NCBI RefSeq assembly: GCF_003182195.1
Contig: NZ_QGTM01000006.1
Location: forward strand, 1 to 64,000
DNA: 64,000 nt
Source: Halomonas sp. A11-A
Lineage (GTDB): Bacteria; Pseudomonadota; Gammaproteobacteria; Pseudomonadales; Halomonadaceae
Direction of reading: 5' to 3'
The notes under the pieces: generated by a model
What the model was told of the DNA's origin: nothing
Database searches by the model: none
What the model saw: only the letters and a program-made list of their open reading frames with translations
Program-made: the position numbers and the translations under genes
Part shown: positions 38,637 to 46,357 of the stretch, in pieces
How the letters are laid out: every line of letters begins with the position of its first letter
Numbering within the stretch: the first letter of the stretch is position 1

Positions 38637-39782
38637 ATGTCTCGCTCCCTTCACGCCTCGGCGCGGCTTGCCCTGCCCCTGGGCCTCGCTGTTGCTCTTT
38701 CCGTGCCCTCCCTCGCGCTTGCCGATGCAGATGCCGAGCGCCTCGAGGCCGACCTGCAGGCCTTCTTCGCCGGCGAGGGCACCCTCGAGATCGGCGATAT
38801 TTCCTCGGCGCTGCTGCGCAGCCGGGTGACCGCCGAGGACCTGCGCTTCGAGAGCCACGACGGCGAGCGGCTCACCATCGACCGCTACGTGGTCCGCGGG
38901 GACTACGACCGCCCCGACGAGGTCACCCTGGAAGGCATTCGCCTGGAGGCGTTTCTGGACGAGCCGGGGGTGATGGGCATCGAACGGGTGGTGCTGAGCG
39001 ACCCCGGTCGCGCCGTGCCGCCCCGGGACGAGGAGGCCCTGGCCGAGCAGTGGCTGGGAGGGCTCCTGCTCTCCGGGCTGAGCCTCGAGCTCACCGAGGG
39101 GCCGGTGGCTTCCCTGGCCAGCCTGCGCCTGGATGGCGACCTCGAGGACGGCAGCGGCGGGCTGTGGGTCGAGGCCCTGGAGCTCGACCTGGCGCGGATG
39201 ATCGACCAGGCCCCGGCCGACGAGCGCACCCGGCTGCGCATGATCAGCAACGTGCTCACCGACGGCAGCGGGCGGCTGCGCCTGGACGCCGCCTTCGACG
39301 CGGAGTGGGAGGAGCGCGACGGCCACACCCGTCTGGCCAGCGAAGGGCACATCGACCTGAAGGATGCCCTGCGCCTGGCCCATGCCGTGACGCTGCCGGT
39401 GCTGCTGCCCGAGGGCGTGAGCGCGGCGCAGCTCTTCACCGATGAGCGCCTGCTGGAGGCAGCTACCCTGCTCGGCGGCGAGCTCTCCCTGACCCTGGGC
39501 GACCACGGGCTCTTCCCGCGCCTGGTGACCCTGGGGGCCGCCATGGGGGGCGTCACCGAGAGCCAGTATCTGGAGCAGGCGCGTACCCAGGCCCAGGGCT
39601 TCGGCATGATGTTCGGCCCCCAGGTGCAGGAGCTGCTCGAAGGCCTGGTGGCACTGATGGAGGGCAGCGCCGAGACCCTCGAGCTCACCGTGACCCTGCC
39701 GGCCGAGAGCCGGCTGGAGAGCCTGGCCGACGATCCCCTGGCACTGCCCGACCGGCTCGACCTGCGGATCGAGACCCGCTGA
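38637..39782 (+). CDS. Unrecognised secreted protein, 381 aa
   Basis: I do not recognise this protein. It begins with a clear signal peptide (about residues 1-30, cleaving after ALA-DADAE), so it should be periplasmic or surface-exposed. The mature protein is acidic and lacks cysteines; it has no membrane helix. Its repeated beta-like segments (e.g. TLEIGDISSALLRSRVTAED and GHIDLKDALRLAHAVTLPV) recall DUF945/YdgA-type layered proteins, one of which lies at 62471, but the likeness is only general. Its ribosome-binding site, AGGAGGTGATCC, is nearly the full anti-Shine-Dalgarno complement, suggesting high translation. Confidence 0.75.
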   Translation: MSRSLHASARLALPLGLAVALSVPSLALADADAERLEADLQAFFAGEGTLEIGDISSALLRSRVTAEDLRFESHDGERLTIDRYVVRGDYDRPDEVTLEGIRLEAFLDEPGVMGIERVVLSDPGRAVPPRDEEALAEQWLGGLLLSGLSLELTEGPVASLASLRLDGDLEDGSGGLWVEALELDLARMIDQAPADERTRLRMISNVLTDGSGRLRLDAAFDAEWEERDGHTRLASEGHIDLKDALRLAHAVTLPVLLPEGVSAAQLFTDERLLEAATLLGGELSLTLGDHGLFPRLVTLGAAMGGVTESQYLEQARTQAQGFGMMFGPQVQELLEGLVALMEGSAETLELTVTLPAESRLESLADDPLALPDRLDLRIETR

Positions 39783-39861
39783 GCCCCGGCCCCGTCGCCC
39801 GGCAGCGCCCATGCCGCCGGGCGGGGGCGGGATGAATTCCCTGCAACCCGCGATGACGGTG

Positions 39862-39873
39862 TTTCATATGAAA
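39862..39873. promoter_or_regulatory. TTTCATATGAAA palindrome upstream of glyA
   Basis: This perfect 12-bp palindrome lies 64 nt upstream of the glyA start, and TATCAT at 39891-39896 could be the -10 element. The site is well placed for an activator or repressor of glyA, which is controlled by PurR and MetR in E. coli, but matches neither consensus well. A GC-rich hairpin at about 39796-39823 probably ends the upstream gene. Confidence 0.35.
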
Positions 39874-39937
39874 GCGCTCCGGGGCTGGGGTATCATACTG
39901 GCCTCAGATTTCCCCCTTGAAGCGAGGTCCCCCGCCC

Positions 39938-41203
39938 ATGTTCAGCCGCGACATGACGATTGCCGGTTTCGATGACGTGCTGTTCGACGCGATGCAGAAG
40001 GAAGTCGCGCGCCAGGAAGCGCACATCGAGCTGATCGCCTCCGAGAACTACGCAAGCCCCCGGGTGATGGAAGCCCAGGGCAGCCAGCTCACCAACAAGT
40101 ACGCGGAAGGCTACCCCGGCAAGCGCTACTACGGCGGGTGCGAGTACGTCGACATCGTCGAGCAGCTGGCCATCGACTATGCCAAGGAGCTGTTCGGCGC
40201 CACCTACGCCAACGTCCAGCCCCACTCCGGCTCCCAGGCCAACGGCGCCGTCTTCCAGGCGCTGGTCAAGCCGGGCGACACCGTGCTGGGCATGAGCCTC
40301 GACGCTGGCGGCCACCTGACTCACGGCGCCAAGCCCAACTTCTCCGGCAAGCACTACAACGCCGTGCAGTACGGGATCGACGAGAGCGGCCGCATCGATT
40401 ACGCGGAAGTGGCCCGGCTTGCCCGCGAGCACCAGCCGAAGATGATCATCGCCGGCTTCTCCGCCTACTCCCAGATCATCGACTGGGCGAAGTTCCGCGA
40501 GATCGCCGACGAGGTGGGCGCCTACCTGCTGGTGGACATGGCCCACGTGGCCGGCCTGGTCGCCGCCGGCGTCTATCCGACCCCGCTGCCCCACGCCCAC
40601 GTGGTCACCACCACCACCCACAAGACCCTGCGCGGTCCGCGTGGCGGCCTGATCCTCTCCGCCGAGAACGATGCCGACATCGAGAAGAAGCTGCAGTCCG
40701 CGGTCTTCCCGGGCGGTCAGGGCGGCCCCCTGGAGCACGTCATCGCCGCCAAGGCGATCTGCTTCAAGGAGGCGATGGACCCCGAGTTCAAGACCTACCA
40801 GCAGCAGGTGGTGAAGAACGCCCAGGCCATGGCCGGCGTCTTCATCGAGCGCGGCTTCGACATCGTCTCCGGCGGCACCGAGGACCACCTCTTCCTGCTC
40901 TCGCTGATCAAGCAGGGCCTCACCGGCAAGGACGCGGACGCCGCCCTGGGCCGCGCCCACATCACCGTCAACAAGAACGCCGTGCCGGGCGACCCCCAGA
41001 GCCCCTTCGTCACCTCCGGCCTGCGCATCGGCACCCCGGCGGTGACCACCCGCGGCTTCGGCGAGGGCGAGTGCCGTGAGCTGGCCGGCTGGATCTGCGA
41101 CATCCTCGACGTGATGGCGAAGGGCGAGGACTCCGCCGCCATCGAGGCCGAGGTGAAGGGCAAGGTCGAGGCCGTCTGCGCCAACTTCCCCGTCTATCGC
41201 TGA
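39938..41203 (+). CDS. glyA: Serine hydroxymethyltransferase
   Basis: The product (421 aa) is a PLP enzyme that turns serine and tetrahydrofolate into glycine and 5,10-methylene-tetrahydrofolate, the main source of one-carbon units. The PLP lysine lies in [16 protein letters not shown]; the N-terminal [11 protein letters not shown] and [14 protein letters not shown] motifs are intact. The ATG at 39938 gives [12 protein letters not shown]; an in-frame TTG lies 7 codons earlier. It is monocistronic, with hairpins on both sides. Confidence 0.96.
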   Translation: MFSRDMTIAGFDDVLFDAMQKEVARQEAHIELIASENYASPRVMEAQGSQLTNKYAEGYPGKRYYGGCEYVDIVEQLAIDYAKELFGATYANVQPHSGSQANGAVFQALVKPGDTVLGMSLDAGGHLTHGAKPNFSGKHYNAVQYGIDESGRIDYAEVARLAREHQPKMIIAGFSAYSQIIDWAKFREIADEVGAYLLVDMAHVAGLVAAGVYPTPLPHAHVVTTTTHKTLRGPRGGLILSAENDADIEKKLQSAVFPGGQGGPLEHVIAAKAICFKEAMDPEFKTYQQQVVKNAQAMAGVFIERGFDIVSGGTEDHLFLLSLIKQGLTGKDADAALGRAHITVNKNAVPGDPQSPFVTSGLRIGTPAVTTRGFGEGECRELAGWICDILDVMAKGEDSAAIEAEVKGKVEAVCANFPVYR

Positions 41204-41220
41204 GCCGCTACTGACCCGAG

Positions 41221-41282
41221 CGCCCGGTGGCCCTGGCCGCCGGGCACTTCGCGCCCCGCGCCGTGACAACGGTGCGGGGCGC
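41221..41282 (+). terminator. Paired GC-rich hairpins after glyA
   Basis: CGCCCGGTGGC/GCCGCCGGGC (41221-41245) and a stronger GCGCCCCGC/GCGGGGCGC stem (41251-41282) follow the glyA stop. No T-tract follows, so these are terminator-like hairpins only. Confidence 0.5.
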
Positions 41283-41311
41283 GGTCGTTATGACAGCCAA
41301 TGCGGAAGGAT

Positions 41312-41326
41312 ATGACATATTGTCAT
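41312..41326. promoter_or_regulatory. ATGACA-TAT-TGTCAT palindrome upstream of the beta-CASP gene
   Basis: ATGACATATTGTCAT has perfect 6-bp arms; an extra TATGACA half-site lies at 41289-41295, 23 bp away. It lies about 90 bp upstream of the nuclease start, where a promoter is expected. The regulator is unknown. Confidence 0.4.
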
Positions 41327-41416
41327 GATCTGATGCGCGCCCTTCGCCGCGATCCAGTATGCTGCAAGCATGAGTCACAAGAGCAGGCCAAGTTCGCAGC
41401 AAAGGAGCGCAACCCC

Positions 41417-42826
41417 ATGTCGACACTCACTTTCCAGGGCGCGGTGAAGGAAGTCACCGGCTCCCGCTACCTGATCGAGGTGGACGGCAACGGCAGCCCG
41501 AAGAAGCTGCTGCTGGAGTGCGGGCTGCACCAGGGGGGCAGCGACGCCGACGAGGCCAACGCCAAACCCTTCGGCAAGCTAGCTCATGAAGTGGACGCGG
41601 TGGTGCTCTCCCACGGCCACCTGGACCACGCCGGGCTGCTGCCCAAGCTGGTTCGCGAGGGCTTCAATGGCCCGATCCACTGCACCCGGGGCACCCGTGA
41701 CCTGCTGGAGATCATGCTCCAGGATGCCGCCTTCATCATGGCCAAGGACGTGGAGTGGGAGAACAAGTGGCGCAAGCGCCAAGACAAGCCGCTGGTCGAG
41801 CCGCTCTACGAGCTTGAAGACGTGGAGCGCACCCTTATGCTGTGCGAGTCCCACCCCTACGGCCAGCCGGTGGACCTGCCCGGCGGCGCCCGCCTGGTGT
41901 TTCGCGATGCCGGCCATATCCTCGGCTCGGCCATCGTCGAGCTGACGATCCCCTCCGGCGGCCAGGAGAAACGGCTGGTCTTCTCAGGCGACCTGGGTAA
42001 CCCCAGTTCGGTGCTGATGAAGGATCCCGAGAAGCTCTATGAGGCCGACGTGGTGCTGATGGAGAGCACCTACGGCGATCGTGACCACCGCCCCCTGGAA
42101 GAGACTCTGGAGGAGTTCGCCCGGGTGCTGGAGGAGGCCCACGACGCGGGCGGCAACGTGCTGATTCCCTCCTTTGCCGTGGGGCGCACCCAGGAGATTC
42201 TCTATCACCTGAGCGTGCTCTACCACGAGGGGCGGCTGCGCCAGCAGCTGGTGTTTCTCGACAGCCCCATGGCGATCAAGGTCACCGAGCTCTACCACCG
42301 GGCGCGCAAGGCGCTGGATGCCGAGGACCTCAAGGTGCTCAACATCGCCGCCAGCGGCGATACCAGCCAGTACCTGCCGATCCTGCGCATGACCCGCACC
42401 GTGGAGGAGTCCATGGCCATCAACCGCATCCACGGCGGGGCCATCATCATCGCCGGGGCCGGCATGTGCACCGGCGGGCGCATCATCCACCACTTCCGCT
42501 ACAACCTGGAGAAGCCCAATACCCGCCTGGTGATCGTCGGCTTCCAGGCCGCCGGTACCCTGGGCCGTCGGCTCGTCGATGGCGCCGAGCGGGTACGGGT
42601 GCTGGGCCAGGATCTGGCCGTAAAGGCGAAGGTGCACACCATCGGCGGCTTCTCCGCCCACGCCGGCCAGACCGACATGATCGGCTGGGCCGGGGCCTTC
42701 CGTAACGCTCCCCGCTTCTATCTGGTTCACGGCGAGCCCGGCACCCAGGAGGCCTTCAAGGTCGCCCTGGCCGAGAGCGGCATCGAAGCCGAGATTCCCT
42801 CCTACGGCGACCGCATCGAGCTCTGA
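41417..42826 (+). CDS. Metallo-beta-lactamase/beta-CASP fold nuclease (YSH1/CPSF-like)
   Basis: The product (469 aa) is a soluble beta-CASP metallo-beta-lactamase protein, a family that includes RNA 3'-end endonucleases and exonucleases. It has the zinc motif VLSHGHLDHAGLLP (HxHxDH), the later FRDAGHILGSA and FSGDLGNPSS blocks, the beta-CASP segment beginning near ESTYGDRDH, and the terminal IGGFSAHAGQTDM. AAAGGAGCGC precedes the ATG at 41417. The bacterial role is not established; RNA processing is inferred from family. A perfect ANR box starts just 17 nt after the stop codon. Confidence 0.88.
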   Translation: MSTLTFQGAVKEVTGSRYLIEVDGNGSPKKLLLECGLHQGGSDADEANAKPFGKLAHEVDAVVLSHGHLDHAGLLPKLVREGFNGPIHCTRGTRDLLEIMLQDAAFIMAKDVEWENKWRKRQDKPLVEPLYELEDVERTLMLCESHPYGQPVDLPGGARLVFRDAGHILGSAIVELTIPSGGQEKRLVFSGDLGNPSSVLMKDPEKLYEADVVLMESTYGDRDHRPLEETLEEFARVLEEAHDAGGNVLIPSFAVGRTQEILYHLSVLYHEGRLRQQLVFLDSPMAIKVTELYHRARKALDAEDLKVLNIAASGDTSQYLPILRMTRTVEESMAINRIHGGAIIIAGAGMCTGGRIIHHFRYNLEKPNTRLVIVGFQAAGTLGRRLVDGAERVRVLGQDLAVKAKVHTIGGFSAHAGQTDMIGWAGAFRNAPRFYLVHGEPGTQEAFKVALAESGIEAEIPSYGDRIEL

Positions 42827-42842
42827 TGCCATTCGTCGCGGC

Positions 42843-42856
42843 TTGATCTGGATCAA
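42843..42856. promoter_or_regulatory. ANR/FNR box upstream of the sulfur island
   Basis: TTGATCTGGATCAA is a perfect match to the ANR/FNR consensus TTGAT-N4-ATCAA. It lies about 114 nt before the rhodanese start. If TATCCT at 42898-42903 is the -10 element, the box centre is near -60, a normal class I activator position. It predicts induction of the following genes when oxygen is low. Confidence 0.65.
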
Positions 42857-42906
42857 GCTGCGACGACTTGCCCCATGTCATTCGGCGACCCCTGGTCTAT
42901 CCTGAC

Positions 42907-42931
42907 GTTAATTTCACATTATGGAATTAAC
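42907..42931. promoter_or_regulatory. AT-rich palindrome overlapping the rhodanese promoter
   Basis: Arms GTTAATT and AATTAAC enclose 11 bp. Within it TTTC-N8-GAAT differs at one base from ATTC-N8-GAAT, the operator reported for ArsR-type persulfide sensors of the SqrR/BigR group (recalled). It lies near the expected transcription start, suiting a repressor. No such regulator gene is in the window. Confidence 0.45.
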
Positions 42932-42956
42932 TTAGACTTATTGGTTATGGGGGTGG

Positions 42957-43547
42957 ATGAAAATTGTGATGAAGCGCCTGCTGGCAGGTTCCGTCGTGGC
43001 GGCGGCCCTGGCCGCCGGCCCTGTCCTGGCCCAGGAATCCGATGCCTACCGCGAGACCCAGCTGGGGCTCTACGTGACCGCGGCCGAGGCCTGGGACCTG
43101 ATGCAGGAGAACGAGCGGGCGGTGCTGATCGACGTGCGCGACCCGGTGGAGATCAAGTTCACCGGCTTCGCCGAGCCCACCGACATCCACGTGCCCTGGG
43201 TGCTGGCCGATCGCGACAGTTTCGACGAGGAAGCGAAGACCTGGCCCATGGTGCGTAACGCTGACTTCGAGGCCCAGGTGAAGGCGCGCCTCGACGCCCT
43301 GGGCGTGGCCGAGGATGACCCGATCATCGTCATGTGCCGCTCCGGCGCTACCCGCAGCGCGCCGGGCGCCGATGCCATCCATGCCCTGGGCTACAGTCAG
43401 GTCTACTCCGTCGATGACGGCTTCGAGGGCTCCACCCTGAAGGAAGGCGACTCCAGGGGCGTGCGCGCCGTGAATGGCTGGCGCAACTCCGGCCTGCCCT
43501 GGAGCTACGAGATCGACCCCGAGGTGGCCTGGCGTCCGGCCAGCTGA
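42957..43547 (+). CDS. Secreted rhodanese-domain sulfurtransferase
   Basis: The product (196 aa) has a signal peptide (about residues 1-25, ending VLA-QES) and one rhodanese domain with the active cysteine in MCRSGATRSAP. It should act in the periplasm, transferring sulfane sulfur between small carriers or proteins. The domain has the RSG-type loop typical of polysulfide/thiosulfate sulfurtransferases, with an acidic insertion (WVLADRDSFDEEAKTW). Starts at 42957 and 42969 are both possible; the second has better spacing from GGGGGTGG. It is the first gene behind the ANR box and is followed by a secreted DsrE protein after 101 bp. Confidence 0.87.
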   Translation: MKIVMKRLLAGSVVAAALAAGPVLAQESDAYRETQLGLYVTAAEAWDLMQENERAVLIDVRDPVEIKFTGFAEPTDIHVPWVLADRDSFDEEAKTWPMVRNADFEAQVKARLDALGVAEDDPIIVMCRSGATRSAPGADAIHALGYSQVYSVDDGFEGSTLKEGDSRGVRAVNGWRNSGLPWSYEIDPEVAWRPAS

Positions 43548-43648
43548 TTTCGCGGGGCGCCCGGGCGCTGAGACCCGGTCGCCCTGGCGCCACGATTTTC
43601 CACCCGACACCTGCCACGCGACATTTTCCAACCGACAAGAGGTGAATC

Positions 43649-44113
43649 ATGAGCTTCAAGAAGACCCTGACCCTGGCCGCTGCGGCCACCGCCATCGCCT
43701 TCTCCGGCAGCGTTCTGGCCGACAGTCATGGCGGCGATGACCACGCTGACTACGCCGACAAGGCCCTGTTCATCGTGACCAGCGACTCCCTGCAGACCCA
43801 GGGGATGGCGATGATCCTGGCCAATGCCATGCGCGAGCAGGGCACCACCCCGCATATCCTGCTCTGCGATGCCGCCGGCGAGCTCGCCATCGACGGCTAC
43901 GAGAGCGAGACCGAGCTGGGGCCGCGCGGCGTCAAGCCCGAGGGCCTGATGCAGATGATGATGGGCGAGGGGGCCGGCGTGGATGTCTGCGCCATCTACC
44001 TGCCCAACAGCGACTACGATGAAGATAATCTGCGCGACGGCGTGGGCGTGGCGACCCCGGGTGCCATGGCTGAGATGATGCGCGACCCGAAGATCCCGGT
44101 CTTCAGCTTCTGA
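43649..44113 (+). CDS. Secreted DsrE-family protein
   Basis: The product (154 aa) has a signal peptide (about residues 1-25, ending VLA-DSHGG) and a DsrE/DsrF-like domain (KALFIVTSDSLQTQGMAMILANAM). Cysteines occur in PHILLCDAAG and VDVCAIYLPN, positions where DsrE-type sulfur carriers hold persulfide. Most DsrE proteins are cytosolic, so export together with the rhodanese suggests a periplasmic sulfur-relay pair. A His/Asp-rich linker (SHGGDDHADYAD) follows the signal peptide. AAGAGGTG precedes the ATG at 43649. Confidence 0.82.
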   Translation: MSFKKTLTLAAAATAIAFSGSVLADSHGGDDHADYADKALFIVTSDSLQTQGMAMILANAMREQGTTPHILLCDAAGELAIDGYESETELGPRGVKPEGLMQMMMGEGAGVDVCAIYLPNSDYDEDNLRDGVGVATPGAMAEMMRDPKIPVFSF

Positions 44114-44189
44114 ACCCCACCGCCCGGGTGAGGCCGCCGGTGACCGTGGGGTCACCGGTGCGACCATCCGGCCCTCGAGGAGAGTCATC

Positions 44190-44387
44190 GTGAACATGAA
44201 GAGTAACGTGGGTGGTGCCGACAAGATTGCCCGTATCGTGATCGGTGCCGTGCTGATCGGCCTGGCCCTGACCGGCGTCATCGGCGCCTGGGGCTGGATC
44301 GGGGTGCTGCCCCTGGCCACCGGCCTGCTTAACTTCTGCCCCGCCTACGGTCTGCTGGGCATCAACACCTGCAAGCTGAAGAAGTAG
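44190..44387 (+). CDS. DUF2892 (YgaP-like) inner-membrane protein
   Basis: The product (65 aa) is a small membrane protein with two helices (IARIVIGAVLIGLALTGVIG and WIGVLPLATGLLNFCPAYGL), typical of DUF2892. In YgaP the same segment anchors a rhodanese domain in the membrane, so here it may act with the separate rhodanese. Conserved cysteines lie in LNFCPAYGL and INTCKLKK. GGAGAG precedes GTG at 44190; an ATG at 44196 is the alternative. A terminator follows. Confidence 0.82.
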   Translation: MNMKSNVGGADKIARIVIGAVLIGLALTGVIGAWGWIGVLPLATGLLNFCPAYGLLGINTCKLKK

Positions 44388-44417
44388 TCCCGGGCGGGCC
44401 GAGGCCCGCCCTCGCGA

Positions 44418-44458
44418 TGGCGTTACCGCTTCCCGGCGGTGGCGCCATTTTCTTTTTT
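44418..44458 (+). terminator. Rho-independent terminator after the DUF2892 gene
   Basis: TGGCG/CGCCA and ACCGC/GCGGT stem segments with an internal bulge are followed by TTTTCTTTTTT. It ends the rhodanese-dsrE-DUF2892 unit. Confidence 0.8.
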
Positions 44459-44523
44459 GGGTAATGGGTTGGGTTTTCTATCGTGACCATTATCAAGCTC
44501 AATTGGTCGACATATCTCTATTT

Positions 44524-44539
44524 GGAATAATCTTATTCC
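44524..44539. promoter_or_regulatory. GGAATAA-TC-TTATTCC palindrome upstream of the peroxiredoxin gene
   Basis: Perfect 7-bp arms around TC lie 49 nt upstream of the peroxiredoxin ATG in an AT-rich stretch that should contain its promoter. The regulator is not known; a redox or persulfide sensor is plausible from context. Confidence 0.45.
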
Positions 44540-44588
44540 TGAAGAAAGGGCGAGATCCACTCGCCGCCACCCCTGAAGGAGACAGACG

Positions 44589-45236
44589 ATGGACAACACT
44601 ACCCAGCAGCCCGTGATGCCCCAGCTCAACCGTCCGGCGCCGGACTTCACCGCCAAGACCACCCACGGCGAGAAGTCCCTGGCGGACTACAAGGGCAAGT
44701 GGCTGGTGCTCTTTGCCCACCCCTCCGATTTCACCCCGGTGTGCACCACCGAATTCTCGGCCTTTGCCACCCGCGCGGAGGACTTCAAGGCGCTGAACAC
44801 CGAGCTGCTCGGGCTCTCCGTGGACAGCGTGCACTCCCACATCGCCTGGGCGCGCAGCATCAAGCAGAACTTTGGCGTGGAGATCACCTTCCCGATCATC
44901 GCCGACCTGAACATGAAGGTGGCTCACGCCTACGGCATGATTCAGCCCGGCGCCAGCGACACCGCCGCGGTGCGTGCCACCTTCGTCATCGACCCCGAGG
45001 GGGTGCTGCGCGCCATGCTCTACTACCCCATGACCAACGGCCGCTCCGTCGATGAGGTGGTGCGCCTGGTCAAGTCGCTCCAGACCAGCGACGCCCACGG
45101 CGTGGCCACGCCGGAGGCCTGGCAGCCCGGCCAGCCGGTCATCGTGCCGCCGCCCGCCACCCTGGACGCCGCCGAGGCGCGGGCCAGCGAGGGCTACGAG
45201 TACACCGATTGGTATTTCTGCAAGAAGGCCCTGTAA
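44589..45236 (+). CDS. Peroxiredoxin, Prx6/archaeal AhpC-like
   Basis: The product (215 aa) reduces hydrogen peroxide or alkyl peroxides through the peroxidatic Cys52 (PSDFTPVCTTEF). It belongs to the longer Prx6-type subfamily (C-terminal domain after about residue 165). A second cysteine, Cys211 in DWYFCKKAL at the very C-terminus, could act as resolving cysteine. GAAGGAGACAGACG precedes the ATG at 44589. It has its own promoter region with a perfect palindrome and is 66 bp before the first dioxygenase, so these two may be co-transcribed. Related peroxiredoxins also reduce persulfides and polysulfides. Confidence 0.9.
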   Translation: MDNTTQQPVMPQLNRPAPDFTAKTTHGEKSLADYKGKWLVLFAHPSDFTPVCTTEFSAFATRAEDFKALNTELLGLSVDSVHSHIAWARSIKQNFGVEITFPIIADLNMKVAHAYGMIQPGASDTAAVRATFVIDPEGVLRAMLYYPMTNGRSVDEVVRLVKSLQTSDAHGVATPEAWQPGQPVIVPPPATLDAAEARASEGYEYTDWYFCKKAL

Positions 45237-45302
45237 GGGCCGCTCCCTGGCCCCGGCAGGCTGCCGGGGCCATCTGGCCAGATCCGACCCGAGGAGGCCG
45301 CC

Positions 45303-46211
45303 ATGAAGACCTTTTCCCTTTCTGCCAGCCGCGGTGCCGGCAGCCCCGACGTCGCGGGCTTCTTCGACCCGCGCACCTTTTCCATCCAGTACGTGGTCAG
45401 TGACCCGGCCACAAAGCAGTGCGCCATCATCGACCCGGTCCACGACTTCGACGAGAAGTCCGGCGCCACCGCCACCCACCACGCCGACGCGCTGCTCGCT
45501 TACGTCGAGGCGCAGGGGCTCGAGGTGCAGTGGATCCTGGATACTCACCCCCATGCCGACCATTTCTCGGCCGCCCGGTACCTCAAGGAGAAGACCGGTG
45601 CGCCCACCGCCATTGGCGAGAAAGTGGTCGAGGTCCAGGCGCTGTGGAAGAAGCTCTACCACTGGCCTGACCTTCAGGCCGACGGCTCCCAGTGGGATCG
45701 CCTGTTCGCCGACGGTGACACCTTCCGTATCGGCGAGCTCGAGGTGCGGGTGATGTTCTCGCCGGGCCACACCCTGGCCTCCATCACCTACGTGGTGGGC
45801 GACGCCGCCTTCATCCACGACACCATCTTCCAGCCGGACTTCGGCACCGCCCGGGCCGACTTTCCCGGCGGCGATGCCCATGCGCTCTGGCGTTCCATCC
45901 AGGCGATTCTGGCGCTGCCCGAGGCAACGCGCCTGTTCACCGGCCATGACTACATGCCGGGAGGCCGGGAGCCCGAGTGGGAGAGCAGCGTGGGCGAGCA
46001 GCGCCGGGCCAATGCCCATCTCGCCGGGGTAGCCGAGGCGGACTTCGTGGCCCTGCGCGAGGCGCGGGATCGCGAGCTGCCGATGCCGAAGCTGATCCTG
46101 CACTCCCTGCAGGTGAACACCCGAGGCGGCCGTTTGCCGGAGCCCGAGGCCAACGGCAGGCGCTATCTGAAGATTCCCCTGGATGCCCTGGAGGGCGCTG
46201 CCTGGGAGTGA
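45303..46211 (+). CDS. Metallo-beta-lactamase-fold hydrolase, persulfide dioxygenase-like (copy 1)
   Basis: The product (302 aa) is a metallo-beta-lactamase-fold protein of the ETHE1/Blh/persulfide dioxygenase type, which oxidises glutathione persulfide to sulfite. The metal motif WILDTHPHADHFSAARYL, SPGHTLASITYVVGD, HDTIFQPDFGTARADFPGGD and FTGHDY supply the expected ligands. It differs from copy 2 by insertions near residues 100-120 (VQALWKKLYHWPDLQ). GAGGAGGCCGCC precedes the ATG. It is followed by a strong terminator, so it is a separate unit from copy 2. Exact substrate is inferred. Confidence 0.82.
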   Translation: MKTFSLSASRGAGSPDVAGFFDPRTFSIQYVVSDPATKQCAIIDPVHDFDEKSGATATHHADALLAYVEAQGLEVQWILDTHPHADHFSAARYLKEKTGAPTAIGEKVVEVQALWKKLYHWPDLQADGSQWDRLFADGDTFRIGELEVRVMFSPGHTLASITYVVGDAAFIHDTIFQPDFGTARADFPGGDAHALWRSIQAILALPEATRLFTGHDYMPGGREPEWESSVGEQRRANAHLAGVAEADFVALREARDRELPMPKLILHSLQVNTRGGRLPEPEANGRRYLKIPLDALEGAAWE

Positions 46212-46236
46212 GGGTGCCCGGCAGCCGGTGCCCCGC

Positions 46237-46270
46237 AGGCCGGGCCCCGAGAGCGGGGTTCGGCCTTTTT
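46237..46270 (+). terminator. Rho-independent terminator between the two dioxygenase genes
   Basis: AGGCCG/CGGCCT and CCCCG/CGGGG stem segments with an AGAG loop run straight into TTTT. It ends the peroxiredoxin-dioxygenase unit. Confidence 0.85.
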
Positions 46271-46280
46271 ATGTCAAAAA

Positions 46281-46314
46281 AGTATATATATAGAACTTGT
46301 TTTTCGGCTATGCT
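46281..46314 (+). promoter_or_regulatory. AT-rich promoter region of the second dioxygenase operon
   Basis: AGTATATATATAGAACTTG stands out in this GC-rich DNA, and TATGCT at 46309-46314 could be the -10 element, 44 nt before the start codon. AAGT/ACTT ends give a weak inverted repeat over the expected -35 position, where a repressor could bind. Confidence 0.4.
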
Positions 46315-46357
46315 GAGTCCACATCGTGAGGCAGCGACGCTAACGGAGGTACCATCC

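Noticed and set aside
39862..39873. TTTCATATGAAA as a PurR or MetR site for glyA
   Set aside because: Matches neither ACGCAAACGTTTGCGT nor TGAANNNNNTTCA well enough; kept only as an unassigned palindrome.
44470..44520. Second FNR-like site before the peroxiredoxin (TTGAGCTTGATAA on the minus strand)
   Set aside because: The second half lacks the TCAA required by the consensus.
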